The translations under genes and the position numbers were made by a program. Positions 23,790 through 32,121 of a DNA stretch of 64,000 nucleotides are shown here, one piece after another. Each line of letters starts with the position of its first letter. The first letter of the stretch is position 1. The notes beneath the pieces are model-generated. The model did not search any database. It was not told the origin of the DNA and worked only from the letters and a program-made list of their open reading frames with translations. The DNA comes from CAXTSE01 sp964246985 (GTDB lineage Bacteria > Actinomycetota > Actinomycetes > Actinomycetales > Microbacteriaceae). The stretch lies in the NCBI GenBank assembly GCA_964246985.1, contig CAXTSE010000008.1, forward strand, positions 1 to 64,000, read 5' to 3'.

Positions 23790-24625
23790 ACGGTGCCAGC
23801 GATCGTGTAGTCGCGCATGGCCTGCTCATAGTCGAGGTACGCGGCCTTGAACACGTTGTAGCCACCGCTGTAGAAGGCGCTGAAGTCGGCGTAGTCGAGC
23901 AGCGCGGTGATGATGGCCTCGGGCGGCGGCGAGATCTCGTCGCCGGCCATCTGCCAGGCCGACCACTCGCCGCGGATCCAGGGCTGCAGCGCCACCTGCT
24001 CCGGCTTGCCGACGAGAGCGAACAGAGTCGGGGGCAGTCGCATCGCGGACGGCGTCCGAACGCAGAGGATGGGGACGGTGTTGACGTCGTCGTATCCGCC
24101 GAACAGGGCGTCGAACCTGTCGGCGTCTTCGATGGTCTCGGTGAGGGCGGTCAGGTTGATGTTGGAGAAGCCACCGCGAGCGCCGAAGAAGCCGACCCCC
24201 AGGGAGCGGCCGAGTACTCGGAGGATCTCGGCGTCGAGGGGTTTGGTGAGGGCTCCGGGGGTGGGTGCGAGCATCCGGAGGCGGACGGAGGTGGTGGGGT
24301 CGAGGGGGTTGTGGAACCAGGTGTAGCCGTCGACGTCGGGCAGGGTGGTGGTGGCGGTGTCTGACCAGGAGATGAAGTTGCCGAGGGCGTCGAGATGCTG
24401 CACGCGGTAGCTGATGAGGACGTCGCGGGGTGCTTCGAAGTCGCGGGTGGTGACGGTGCCGCCGGCGGAGACGTTCACGAGGCCGCGGACCTTGTACTGG
24501 CGGCCCTTGACGGTGCGCCACACGGTGACGCGTGAGACGCCGGCTGTGATGGCGGAGGCGAGGACGTCGACGTAGGGTGCGGGTGAGCCAATGGGCTGTG
24601 GGGTGAGGGTGAGGGTGGTGACCAT
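23786..24625 (-). CDS. Distal tail / minor tail protein following the tape measure
   Basis: 279 residues: MVTTLTLTPQPIGSPAPYVD, fibronectin-like segments (ISYRVQHLDALGNFISWSDTATTTLPDV), then FFGARGGFSNINLTALTETIED and a C-terminal helix. The gene directly follows the tape measure with a 4-bp overlap, where siphoviruses encode the distal tail protein. A longer frame (to 27646) running through this region is an artefact of GC content. Confidence 0.75.
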   Translation of the reverse strand: MVTTLTLTPQPIGSPAPYVDVLASAITAGVSRVTVWRTVKGRQYKVRGLVNVSAGGTVTTRDFEAPRDVLISYRVQHLDALGNFISWSDTATTTLPDVDGYTWFHNPLDPTTSVRLRMLAPTPGALTKPLDAEILRVLGRSLGVGFFGARGGFSNINLTALTETIEDADRFDALFGGYDDVNTVPILCVRTPSAMRLPPTLFALVGKPEQVALQPWIRGEWSAWQMAGDEISPPPEAIITALLDYADFSAFYSGGYNVFKAAYLDYEQAMRDYTIAGTV

Positions 24626-27192
24626 CAGCGGACAAGGCCTCCTCGGACGGCTGACGCGAGCCTGTTGTCGGCGGCGGCGACGGCTTCGCCGGCGATGACC
24701 TGTGCGCGGGTCAGGATCGATCCGTCGCGGTCGAGAAGGGTGATGGTGGCGGGCATGCCGCCTGTGGTCGTGAGGTTGGCGCTCGAGCTGGCGATCGCGT
24801 TGCTGAGCATGCTGGGGACCTGGACGAGGTTGGCCATGGCCGCTTCGACGGCGCCGCGGCCGCGGTTGACGCCGACGACGACGCCGGCGGGCAGCCACTG
24901 TGCAGCGTCGGCCATGACTGTCGATGGCGATCGGATGCCGAGGGCGGCTTTGAACGGCTCGACGATCCAGCCGGGCAGGATCTTGAGGAAGAAGTTGCCG
25001 ATGTTCCGGAGTAGCGATCCGGCGCCGTCGAGGAGTCCTTGGATCATGTCTCGGCCGGCGTTGAAGAGCATGGTGCCGAGGTTGCCGAGGGCGCCCATCA
25101 CCTGGCCGGGCAGACCGGAGACGAACCCGATGATGCCGGCGATGCCGTTGGCGAAGAATGCGGTGACGTTGTTCCAGATGCCGACGACGGTCTGGCCGAG
25201 GTTGCTGCCGAAGTCGGCGAACATGCCGATCGTGTTCGTGAAGAAGTCGGCGAACATGCCGCCTGTGTTCGTGAAGAAGTCGGCGAACATGCCCATCGTG
25301 CTGCCCCAGATGGCGGCGAGCTGTTCGCCGGCGTCGCCGGATCCGGTGACCAGGTCGACGAGCCAGCTGATGGCGGTGACGAGCCACTGCACGACGGTCG
25401 ACAGGACGGTGGCGACGAACGAGAGGACCGGGACGAGCAGGCCGACGAGGATGGGAACGAGTTGCAGAATCGGACCGAGGAGCGCCATGAACAGGTCGAT
25501 GAGCGGCGGGAGCAGGGCGCCCACCAGCTGCATGATTGGGTCGAGGACGGGCAGCAGCGCCATCGCAACGCCCAGGAGCGGCTCGATCAGGGGCATCACC
25601 GCGGTGAGGACCTGAGAGAACACTCCGGCCAGGATCCCAATCAGTGGTGCGAGCGCCGAGAGGACGGCTCCGAGGACGGGGCCGAGTACTCCGACCAGGT
25701 TGGACACGATCGGCATCAGCGTCACCAGCACCTGGGAGAAGGTGCCGGCGAGCATGCTCACCAGGTCCGAGATGATCGGGATGACGATGCCGAGTGCGTC
25801 GCCGAGCACGCCGGCGAAGACGGAGGCGAGCTGACCGACCACGCCGATGATGACGGGGAGTACCGGCATGATCTGCTGGAAGGCGCCGCCGAGTGCGCCA
25901 GCGAGGACGCCCGCGATGTCCTTCAGTGCTGGAGAGAGGACAGTCAGGACGTCGGCGAAGGCGCCTCCGAGGCTGGTGGCCAGCAAGGTGAACATGTCGG
26001 CGAGCGCCGGCAGTACGGGCTTGATGGCCTCGAAGATGATGCTGAGCGGTGAGATCGAGGTCCAGAGGGCGATGAACTGGCCGACGAGGGGCCCGATGGT
26101 GGGTCCGATGCCGGCGATGAGGTCGCGGACGAATCCGAAGGCGCTCTGGAAGCCCTCCCGGACGCGGAAGAGGGTCTCGATGACGGGTGAGGCCTTGTCG
26201 AGGCCGAGGGAAGTGGCGAGGTCGGCTTTGGAGTCGCCGCCGGTGAAGAAGCCGAGGATGCCCTTCATGGCTGCGCCACCACGGTCGGCGAATGACTGCA
26301 GCGTCTCGGCCGCTTCCATCATGGGTGTGCGGGCGCGGGCGAACCATCCGGTGAGGGTCTCGAGGACTGGGATCATCAGCGAGCGGCTGACGTTCGAGAA
26401 GGCGGTCATGACGGGCATGAGCGTGCCGCCGAGGGCGACCTTGGTGCCCTGGATCGTCATGTTGTACTCGCGGAGCGACACCTTGGCGGCGCTCATGATC
26501 TTGATGCTGGTGTCGTCGAGGACGAGGCCCATGTCGCGGGCCTTCTCCTGCAGCTCGGCGAGGCCGGCGGCGCCCTTGTTGAGGAAGGGCAGCATCTGTG
26601 CGCCGGATCGGCCGAACAGCTGCATGGCGAGGGCGGTCTTTTCGGCACCGTCGGGCATCTTCGAAAACTTGTCGGCCAGGCCGGGCATGATCTCTGAGAT
26701 GGGCTTGATGCCGCCGGCGGCGTCGAGGAATCCGGTGCCGAGCTTTGCGGCCATGGCGGCCGCCTTTTCGCCGCCGTCGTTCGCGCTGTTGAGGTTGCGC
26801 GAGAAGATCGTCATGGCCGTGCTGGCCTTGGCGGTGTCGACGCCGGAGAGCTTGAGGGTGGCCCCCAGGAGTGATGCCTGCTCGACGGTGCCGCCGGTGA
26901 TGCGCTGCAGCCCCTTCACTTCGCCGGCGAGCGACATGAAGGCTTCGGTGCTTTCGGCGACGATCTTCTTGATGGAGAAGCCCGCGGCGAGGATCGCGAT
27001 GGGGCCGGCGAACTTCTTCAGGCCTCCGAGGAGGGCCTCGCCGATGCCGGCGCCGGCTCCCATACCGGCGCCGGCAGCTGCGGGGAGCAGCTGTGATGCG
27101 ATCGACGTCTGAGCGCCGCCCATGGAGGGGATGAGCTCGTAGTAGGCGGTGGCCAGCTTGGCGCCGCCCCCACCTCCGCTCTCTCCTGCCAT
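24625..27192 (-). CDS. Tape measure protein
   Basis: 855 residues, the longest gene of the prophage. Starts MAGESGGGGGAKLATAYYEL, with Gly/Ala-rich helices (GAGMGAGAGIGEALLGGLKKF) and long hydrophobic helical stretches in the middle, such as ALADMFTLLATSLGGAFADVL and VLMPIVSNLVGVLGPVLGAVL, which may serve in DNA entry. A run of 11-residue repeats (MFADFFTNT) lies near 630-665. At about 3 bases of gene per 0.15 nm, a tail near 130 nm is expected; this is family knowledge. ATG with upstream AAAGGCGGCC. Confidence 0.9.
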   Translation of the reverse strand: MAGESGGGGGAKLATAYYELIPSMGGAQTSIASQLLPAAAGAGMGAGAGIGEALLGGLKKFAGPIAILAAGFSIKKIVAESTEAFMSLAGEVKGLQRITGGTVEQASLLGATLKLSGVDTAKASTAMTIFSRNLNSANDGGEKAAAMAAKLGTGFLDAAGGIKPISEIMPGLADKFSKMPDGAEKTALAMQLFGRSGAQMLPFLNKGAAGLAELQEKARDMGLVLDDTSIKIMSAAKVSLREYNMTIQGTKVALGGTLMPVMTAFSNVSRSLMIPVLETLTGWFARARTPMMEAAETLQSFADRGGAAMKGILGFFTGGDSKADLATSLGLDKASPVIETLFRVREGFQSAFGFVRDLIAGIGPTIGPLVGQFIALWTSISPLSIIFEAIKPVLPALADMFTLLATSLGGAFADVLTVLSPALKDIAGVLAGALGGAFQQIMPVLPVIIGVVGQLASVFAGVLGDALGIVIPIISDLVSMLAGTFSQVLVTLMPIVSNLVGVLGPVLGAVLSALAPLIGILAGVFSQVLTAVMPLIEPLLGVAMALLPVLDPIMQLVGALLPPLIDLFMALLGPILQLVPILVGLLVPVLSFVATVLSTVVQWLVTAISWLVDLVTGSGDAGEQLAAIWGSTMGMFADFFTNTGGMFADFFTNTIGMFADFGSNLGQTVVGIWNNVTAFFANGIAGIIGFVSGLPGQVMGALGNLGTMLFNAGRDMIQGLLDGAGSLLRNIGNFFLKILPGWIVEPFKAALGIRSPSTVMADAAQWLPAGVVVGVNRGRGAVEAAMANLVQVPSMLSNAIASSSANLTTTGGMPATITLLDRDGSILTRAQVIAGEAVAAADNRLASAVRGGLVR
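25211..25309 (-). repeat. 33-bp tandem repeats in the tape measure gene
   Basis: Three copies of a 33-bp unit begin at 25211, 25244 and 25277 (AAGTCGGCGAACATGCC on the plus strand). They encode 11-residue units MFADFFTNT plus two variable residues. Tape measure proteins often carry 11- or 13-residue repeats; copy number would change tail length. Confidence 0.85.
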
Positions 27193-27204
27193 GGTGGCCG
27201 CCTT

Positions 27205-27591
27205 TCAGAGGTCGCTGTACCACCAGTCGTCGAACTGGGAGGCGGGGATGGGCATGGAGCCGAAGCTGTCTCCGGGCCCGGGGTCGCCGGGCGCGCGGAG
27301 GGGGGTGGGCTTGGGCGCGTGCTCGTCTTGCGCGCGTTGCCAGTTGCCGTCCTGCAGCAGGTTGGCGATCGCGAGCAGCAAGTGCTCGGGGACGCCGTAG
27401 TGCGCGCGATCGCCGAACTGGGATCGGAGGATCGCGTTGCCGGGTGGCGCGTGGTGGACAACCGCGGCGAGATCTACCCAGCTGAGATCGCCGGTGTCGA
27501 GCTCGTCGAGGGAGTGGCCGACTCGGAGGAGCTCGTAGCGGACTGCGCCGTCGTGGTCGGCGACGTAAGCGGCGAGCCCTCGGATTCCCCC
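27205..27591 (-). CDS. Tail assembly chaperone, frameshift extension (T part)
   Basis: This frame has no start of its own. It continues the G protein after a -1 shift at GGGGGAA (27585-27591): SMG then GIRGLAAYVADHDGAVRYEL, RVGHSLDELDTGDLSWVDLAAVV, ending MPIPASQFDDWWYSDL. The shift would occur on Gly-GGG in the P site re-pairing with GGG. A G/GT chaperone pair just before the tape measure gene is conserved in long-tailed phages and binds the tape measure protein during assembly. The fused product spans 27205-27866. The stop is 13 bp before the tape measure ATG. Confidence 0.8.
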   Translation of the reverse strand, partial: GGIRGLAAYVADHDGAVRYELLRVGHSLDELDTGDLSWVDLAAVVHHAPPGNAILRSQFGDRAHYGVPEHLLLAIANLLQDGNWQRAQDEHAPKPTPLRAPGDPGPGDSFGSMPIPASQFDDWWYSDL

Positions 27592-27866
27592 ATCGAGAGC
27601 TTCGAGTCGGCCTGCCAGGCTGTGAGCAGGTCCGTGAGCTGGTCACCGCCCTCGAGCTTCTCGAGCACGCCGGGCAGCTCGAGGTCCATGAAGCGGATGA
27701 AGAACTCGTTCATGTCGAGCTCGGCAAGGTCGCGGAGCACCGACGGGGTGATGAACTGCATCAGCGGGACGGAGTAGATGCGCTCCGGCTCGGTGTCGCC
27801 GTCGATGGTGAACTCGAACTGGTTCTGCTTGAGCGATCTCTTCGACCGCGGTACTTGGTATGGCAT
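27474..27866 (-). CDS. Tail assembly chaperone (G part)
   Basis: 130 residues: MPYQVPRSKRSLKQNQFEFT, IDGDTEPERIYSVPLMQFITPSVLRDLAEL, DMNEFFIRFMDLELPGVLEKLEGGDQLTDLLTAW. This is the typical actinophage G protein between the major tail and tape measure genes. The C-terminus after SKLSMGESE is low-complexity Ser/Thr, which is what remains when no frameshift occurs. Confidence 0.85.
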   Translation of the reverse strand: MPYQVPRSKRSLKQNQFEFTIDGDTEPERIYSVPLMQFITPSVLRDLAELDMNEFFIRFMDLELPGVLEKLEGGDQLTDLLTAWQADSKLSMGESEGSPLTSPTTTAQSATSSSESATPSTSSTPAISAG

Positions 27867-27903
27867 GCGGGGGCCTTTCTCTGTGCGGAGGCCATAGGTG
27901 AAT

Positions 27904-27951
27904 CCGGCGTGACGGGCGCAGGCCTCCGCGCGAGAACGCCCGCCACGCCGG
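27904..27951 (-). terminator. Hairpin between major tail and chaperone genes
   Basis: CCGGCGTG (27904-27911) and GGGCG (27914-27918) pair with CGCCC (27937-27941) and CACGCCGG (27944-27951). This 13-bp stem with a small internal bulge lies 12 bp upstream of the major tail stop as transcribed leftwards. It may dampen transcription after the abundant tail tube gene or stabilise its mRNA. Confidence 0.55.
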
Positions 27952-27963
27952 TCTGTGGACCGC

Positions 27964-28551
27964 CTAGGCGGTGACGACGCCGTCGTCGGTGTAGATGTAG
28001 ACGTAGTTGCCGCTGGAGTCGGGGTAGGTCTTGACCTCGATGCCCCACTTGACGGCGATCGCCTTCTTGAACTCGATCGCCTCCTGCTTCGTCATGCCCG
28101 CGTCGGGGGCGATGATGAGCATCCGGCGGATGCCGTCCTTGATTCGGATGGCCCAGCAGTAGCGCGGCGCCTCGGATCCGTTGAGGACGGCCTTGATGCG
28201 GGTGCCGGCGGAGACGGTCGGCGCGGTGACGGTGACATTCGCGTCGCCGGCGTAGTTCTTGAGGCTGGCGGCGTTGGTCTCGAGGTGCGCCCACGCCATG
28301 GAGGCGTTGAACTCCTGGAGGGCGTCCCGGATGGTGGCGAGCGACCAGTCCTTGATCGACTGCAGGGTGCGCTCGGGGGTGAGCTTGAACCCGTTCTCGT
28401 CGATGTACCCGGACGCGATGAATGCGGCGTCGAGAGCATCGGCGATCGTTGCCGGCAGCGCGGTGCCGAGCGGTGCACGCAGGATCGCGCCGGTGACCGC
28501 CTGATCGGGGCCTCCGGTGAAGACCTGCTTTGAGTTGACTTCTCCAACCAT
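27964..28551 (-). CDS. Major tail (tube) protein
   Basis: 195 residues. QVFTGGPDQAVTGAILRAPLGTALPATIAD and the core GYIDENGFKLTPERTLQSIKDW are typical of the actinophage tail tube family; VTAPTVSAGTRIKAVL continues the tube fold. The C-terminal part (RMLIIAPDAGMTKQEAIEFKKAIAVKW, then GNYVYIYTDDG) is a small extra domain. It precedes the chaperone pair and tape measure gene, as expected for the tube subunit. Confidence 0.85.
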   Translation of the reverse strand: MVGEVNSKQVFTGGPDQAVTGAILRAPLGTALPATIADALDAAFIASGYIDENGFKLTPERTLQSIKDWSLATIRDALQEFNASMAWAHLETNAASLKNYAGDANVTVTAPTVSAGTRIKAVLNGSEAPRYCWAIRIKDGIRRMLIIAPDAGMTKQEAIEFKKAIAVKWGIEVKTYPDSSGNYVYIYTDDGVVTA

Positions 28552-28595
28552 GGTGGTTGCTCCTTCTGTGGCGGTGCGGAGGCCTGCGAAGGGTG

Positions 28596-29024
28596 CTAGA
28601 CGGCGGTGCCGCCTCGCATGGGGATCTCGTGCGTGAAGGTGTAGCGGGAGTGACCGGGCATGGGATCGGGGAGGTTCTGCGGGCCGGAGTATTCGACGAC
28701 GTCGTCGTAGATCGTGGCCGGTCCCATGACGCCGGCGCGCGCGGCCGCGAATGCGAGGCTGCGGCAGACGTTGGCAAGGCGGCTTGCGGTGCTTTCCACG
28801 GTCGACCAGGCCTCGGTGACGAGGGTGGGTCGGTCGATGACGAGGCCGTCGATAGTCCCGCCGGTGCGCCTGACTACGACGAATGTGCTGGGCCTTGGGT
28901 TGGGGACGGCGGTGCCGCAGTGGATGTCGGCCCACTCGTCCGAGATGTCGGGCAGCTCGAGCTCGTAGAAGGCCCGGAGGGTCTCTTCGGCGTCGTCCCA
29001 TGTGATGATCTCGGCGTCGATCAT
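28596..29024 (-). CDS. Tail terminator-like protein
   Basis: 142 residues: MIDAEIITWDDAEETLRAFY, then PRPSTFVVVRRTGGTIDGLVIDRPTLVTEAWSTVESTASRLAN, ending YTFTHEIPMRGG. The pattern of V-x-R-T-GG and a helix matches tail terminator/completion proteins that cap the tube. It sits immediately upstream of the major tail gene, the usual place. The function is inferred from family pattern and position. Confidence 0.75.
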   Translation of the reverse strand: MIDAEIITWDDAEETLRAFYELELPDISDEWADIHCGTAVPNPRPSTFVVVRRTGGTIDGLVIDRPTLVTEAWSTVESTASRLANVCRSLAFAAARAGVMGPATIYDDVVEYSGPQNLPDPMPGHSRYTFTHEIPMRGGTAV

Positions 29025-29034
29025 GGGGCTCCTG

Positions 29035-29298
29035 TCAGCTGCGGCCGGCGTCGAGCGCGCTGGTGAGGGCGCGGTCTTCCGCCTCAAGCTGCTTCGCCCG
29101 TGCTGTCGCGGTGACGACGACGACGCGGGCGCGGCTCTTGGTGAGGGTGGACACGACTTCGAAGTCTTCGGCGCCGCCTGCCGCTTCGGCGATCGCGGAG
29201 CCGCGTCGTTCGAGCTCGGCACGCACCTCCGGGCTGCGGCGGAGCTCGTTGAAGCCGGCGTTGTGGAACTCGATGCGCGTGATCCGGCCGGGCATCAT
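29035..29298 (-). CDS. HK97 gp10-like head-tail joining protein
   Basis: 87 residues: FHNAGFNELRRSPEVRAELERRGSAIAEAAGG, then VVSTLTKSRARVVVVTATARA. This is the short actinophage form of the gp10/neck family, with a long helix and a beta hairpin. The MM start overlaps the upstream stop by 4 bp. Confidence 0.75.
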   Translation of the reverse strand: MMPGRITRIEFHNAGFNELRRSPEVRAELERRGSAIAEAAGGAEDFEVVSTLTKSRARVVVVTATARAKQLEAEDRALTSALDAGRS

Positions 29299-29645
29299 CC
29301 CTCCCAGCGCTTGATCGGGATCGGAACGTGGTCGATGGCGCCGCTGTAGGAGTGCATCTCGAACGCGAGGCCGTCGATCTCGTAGGTGGTGCCTGCGAAG
29401 CGGATCCGCGCACGGTTTGACAGCTGTGTGCCGGCGGGCGCGAAGACTGTGCCGGCAGCGAGAGTCTGATGCCGGTTGACGAGGTCCTCTGCGGTGACGG
29501 AGAGCTCGACGTAGCTGTCGCGCACGACGGTGACCGTGGCCGGGCCGGCAGGGCTTTCGGTCCAGTCGTCGACGTCGTTGCCGTGATCGGTCGTCGTGCC
29601 CGGCTCGATGATCTCGAAGGCGTCCTTGCCGAGACGTCGGACCAT
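29295..29645 (-). CDS. Head-tail stopper-like connector protein
   Basis: 116 residues: LGKDAFEIIEPGTTTDHGNDVDDW, then a beta-rich domain (ARIRFAGTTYEIDGLAFEMHSYSG, ending VPIPIKRWEG). The size, beta character and order between adaptor and gp10-like genes suggest the stopper that seals the head after packaging. ATGA overlaps on both sides. Confidence 0.7.
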   Translation of the reverse strand: MVRRLGKDAFEIIEPGTTTDHGNDVDDWTESPAGPATVTVVRDSYVELSVTAEDLVNRHQTLAAGTVFAPAGTQLSNRARIRFAGTTYEIDGLAFEMHSYSGAIDHVPIPIKRWEG

Positions 29646-30208
29646 CAGCGGACCTCGGGTCGCCGGTACTCCGCGAGCGAGTTTGCTTCGTGGGGTAGGA
29701 AGCCGGAGTCGAGCATGAGGTATTTGATGGATCGTTGGCCGATGCGTTCGTTGTCGACGCCGATGGGGATCTCCCAAGCGCGGGATGCGAGGCCGAGGAC
29801 TGCGCCGGAGATACCGTCGGGGATGTCGTCGAAGCCGTGGGTGTAGGTGACTCGCCATTCGGCGGAGTAGTGGCTGGGCCAGCGGTGCAGGCGGATCCGG
29901 CCGGTGCGTCGGTCGATGTCGTAGCTGGTCGCGTCGAGTGCGACCCAGCCGTCGGGGGTCTGCCGCTCGACGAGCGTGACCTCGCGGATGGGGAACTCGC
30001 TAAGGAAACCTGTGGCGCTGGCGATCGCTTCGATGTAGACGAGGTCGTCGACAACTGTGGAGAGGTACTGGCCGGTTCCGGGTTTGGAGCCGCGGACGAT
30101 GGCCGACGCGGTGCGGAGCAGCAGCTGAGCCTTGGGGTCAGCGCTGGCGAGGTCCTCGCCGACGAGGAGACCGAGGTCGTCAACGGTTGCGAGCAGCGGG
30201 TCGGCCAT
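29645..30208 (-). CDS. Head-tail connector (adaptor, gp6-like)
   Basis: 187 residues. MADPLLATVDDLGLLVGEDL, ASADPKAQLLLRTASAIVRG is the typical adaptor start, followed by REVTLVERQTPDGWVAL, RTGRIRLHRWPSHYSAEWRVTYTHGFDDIPDGISGAVL. That last segment (VTYTHGFDDIP) is diagnostic for phage gp6-like connectors that dock under the portal. Confidence 0.82.
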   Translation of the reverse strand: MADPLLATVDDLGLLVGEDLASADPKAQLLLRTASAIVRGSKPGTGQYLSTVVDDLVYIEAIASATGFLSEFPIREVTLVERQTPDGWVALDATSYDIDRRTGRIRLHRWPSHYSAEWRVTYTHGFDDIPDGISGAVLGLASRAWEIPIGVDNERIGQRSIKYLMLDSGFLPHEANSLAEYRRPEVR

Positions 30209-30213
30209 CGGTG

Positions 30214-30426
30214 TTACTCCGTCTCGGCGGTGGTGCCGGGCTTCTTGCCCGGCTTTGCGGGCGGGGTGATGACCTTCGTCTCCACCTCGTCGTCCGATTG
30301 CGCGGCCGCGGGGAATGCGGAGGGCAGCAGAGCGAAGCGGTTGTAGGGCTTCTTGTTGGTGCTCTTCTTGTTGCTGGCGGTGCGGTAGCGGCCGCGCTGG
30401 AGGCCGCCGGGGATGTCGTCGCTCAT
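30214..30426 (-). CDS. Small basic-acidic phage protein
   Basis: 70 residues, low complexity: RYRTASNKKSTNKKPYNRFALLPSAFPAAAQ, then an acidic piece and Pro/Lys tail. It lies between a hairpin and the adaptor gene with GAGGAGACGACC as ribosome binding site. No family known; probably disordered. Confidence 0.6.
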   Translation of the reverse strand: MSDDIPGGLQRGRYRTASNKKSTNKKPYNRFALLPSAFPAAAQSDDEVETKVITPPAKPGKKPGTTAETE

Positions 30427-30460
30427 GGTCGTCTCCTCGAGCTGGTGGTGGTGCGGTGGG

Positions 30461-30499
30461 CAGCTGGGCCCGGAGCCACACGGCGTCCGGGCCCAGCTG
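30461..30499. terminator. Perfect 13-bp inverted repeat after the head decoration-like gene
   Basis: CAGCTGGGCCCGG (30461-30473) pairs with CCGGGCCCAGCTG (30487-30499), 13-nt loop. It lies 14 bp after the stop of 30513-30866 on the leftward strand. No U-tract follows, so it may act as an mRNA stabiliser or a weak terminator that keeps capsid mRNA abundant. Confidence 0.6.
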
Positions 30500-30512
30500 T
30501 GACTGGCGGTGG

Positions 30513-30866
30513 TTAGACCGCTTCGCCGTCGACCGTGATTTTCGCGGTCGGGTTGTTGGTGCCGGCGACCGCCCACTTGAGGCGGCTGTAGCGGTCGAGG
30601 CCGGTGAAAGCCTTCCGCTGCGAGCCGTTGGCCGTGATGGCCGGGAAGGCGGCGACGTCGCGCCAGGCGTCGGTGACGCCCTTGTCGGCGGACGTCTGGA
30701 CGGTGATCGTGACCGACGGTGTCGTGCCCGCCACGTCGGTCGCGGTGGCGACCAGGCGGAGCGTGGACTTGTCGATCGTGTCGACGATCGTCGCGCCGTT
30801 GCCGTTCGCGGTGATCACCTGAGCCTTGAGCAGGCTGACGTCGTTGCCGTAGTTGGGGTTCGTCAT
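30513..30866 (-). CDS. Probable capsid decoration or head protein
   Basis: 117 residues, beta-rich: VSLLKAQVITANGNGATIVD, STLRLVATATDVAGTTPSVTITVQTSADKG, then LKWAVAGTNNPTAKITVDGEAV. It follows the capsid gene by 13 bp and ends at a strong hairpin. Its Ig-like composition and position fit a decoration protein. The assignment is inferred. Confidence 0.65.
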   Translation of the reverse strand: MTNPNYGNDVSLLKAQVITANGNGATIVDTIDKSTLRLVATATDVAGTTPSVTITVQTSADKGVTDAWRDVAAFPAITANGSQRKAFTGLDRYSRLKWAVAGTNNPTAKITVDGEAV

Positions 30867-30879
30867 GTGCTGGCCTTCC

Positions 30880-32121
30880 CTACTTGAGGTTGGTGACGCT
30901 GCCGAAGGCGCCGGGACGGTAGACCGCGAGGCCGAGACGCTCCTCGGCACGGATCGAGGTCTTGTTGCGGCGGAAGTTGTCGGCGTGCGAGTTGCTCGCC
31001 TCGACCGTCAGGCCGCCCTTGCGGAAGACCTGTGCCGCCTGTGCGAAGGCGCCCACGAGCGCCTCCTTGGCATCCATGGCCGACGAGACCGTGGCGCGCT
31101 TGCCCCAGAGGGTGCGGTCGGTGTCGGACAGGAACGGGCCGCCGGCGTAGTACTGATCGTTGAGGTCCTTGCCGAGGATGATGCCCTCCCAGCCGAGCGG
31201 GTCGATGACGATCGCGTCGGGCTCGATGAACTGCGTGACGCGGATGTGCGTGATCTGTCGGTAGATCGCGTCCATCGAGTTGTCGTCGACGGCGGACGGG
31301 TTGGTGCCGCGGATGATGTCGGGCGACAGGCCCTCACGGTTGAGCAGACCGACGAGGGTGTCGTCGGTGCCGTCGCCGCGGAGCAGCTGCAGCTCCTCTT
31401 CGAGGCGCACGAACAGCGCCAGGCGGGCGTTGATGTAGCTCTGGGTCTGCGCCCAGTCCTCGAGCATCTCGTCGGTGACGGTGAGGAAGGTGGCGATCTT
31501 CTTGACCGTCTCGTCCTCGACGTCGAGCTGCAGGTTGGACTCGGGCTTGGGTGCGCCCTCGGCGACTCCGCCGGCGCCGTTCTCGGCCACCGTCTCCACC
31601 AGGTAGCGGATCAGGGGCGAGTTGGTGGTGCCGCTGGGGAACAGCTCGGCGACCGTCAGGGGTCGGAAGCGCTGGTCGACGACTCCGGGCACCAGGTTGG
31701 GTGCGAAGGTGGCGGGTGCGTAGCCGGCGCCGGGGGTTCCGGCGGAGCCCTCGAAGAACTCCTTGAGCTCGACCTCGCCGGACGACCAGCTGCCGCCCTT
31801 GAGGCCCTTCTCGACGAGCTGCTTGTAGCCGGCGGACTGGACGAACTGCTCGCCGAGGCTCTTGCCGGCGACGTCGTCCTTGCCCTTTCCGGCGTCCTCG
31901 AGCGAGGCGCCGGCCGCGCCGAACGCCTTGCGGGCGTTCTCGACGTAGGTGAGGTCCTCGACCTCCTGCTGCCACTTCTTGAGATCGGGGTCGATGGCGT
32001 CGAGGGCCTTCTTCTGCTCGCCCGCCGAATTGTAGATGCCGCCGTGGTTCTCGGCGATGGCGAGGGACTTCATCGACAGGTCGATGACACGGTCCTGCGC
32101 CTCCTTGAGCTTGGTGCTCAT
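30880..32121 (-). CDS. HK97-fold major capsid protein
   Basis: 413 residues. An N-terminal helical delta-like scaffold (MSTKLKEAQDRVIDLSMKSL ... QKKALDAIDPDLKKWQQEVEDL) is followed by the mature capsid domain: FAPNLVPGVVDQRFRPLTVAEL, TVTDEMLEDWAQTQSYINARL, QLLRGDGTDDTLVGLLNREGL, and the C-terminal NFRRNKTSIRAEERLGLAVYRPGAF. These are hallmark segments of the HK97 family. The delta domain is probably removed by the adjacent protease. ATGA overlap with the protease gene. Confidence 0.93.
   Translation of the reverse strand: MSTKLKEAQDRVIDLSMKSLAIAENHGGIYNSAGEQKKALDAIDPDLKKWQQEVEDLTYVENARKAFGAAGASLEDAGKGKDDVAGKSLGEQFVQSAGYKQLVEKGLKGGSWSSGEVELKEFFEGSAGTPGAGYAPATFAPNLVPGVVDQRFRPLTVAELFPSGTTNSPLIRYLVETVAENGAGGVAEGAPKPESNLQLDVEDETVKKIATFLTVTDEMLEDWAQTQSYINARLALFVRLEEELQLLRGDGTDDTLVGLLNREGLSPDIIRGTNPSAVDDNSMDAIYRQITHIRVTQFIEPDAIVIDPLGWEGIILGKDLNDQYYAGGPFLSDTDRTLWGKRATVSSAMDAKEALVGAFAQAAQVFRKGGLTVEASNSHADNFRRNKTSIRAEERLGLAVYRPGAFGSVTNLK

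Noticed and set aside
23786..27646. 1286-codon open frame opposite or within the tape measure gene
   Set aside because: High-GC artefact; the tape measure frame has the proper composition and ribosome binding site. Only the last 280 codons (23786-24625) are a real gene.
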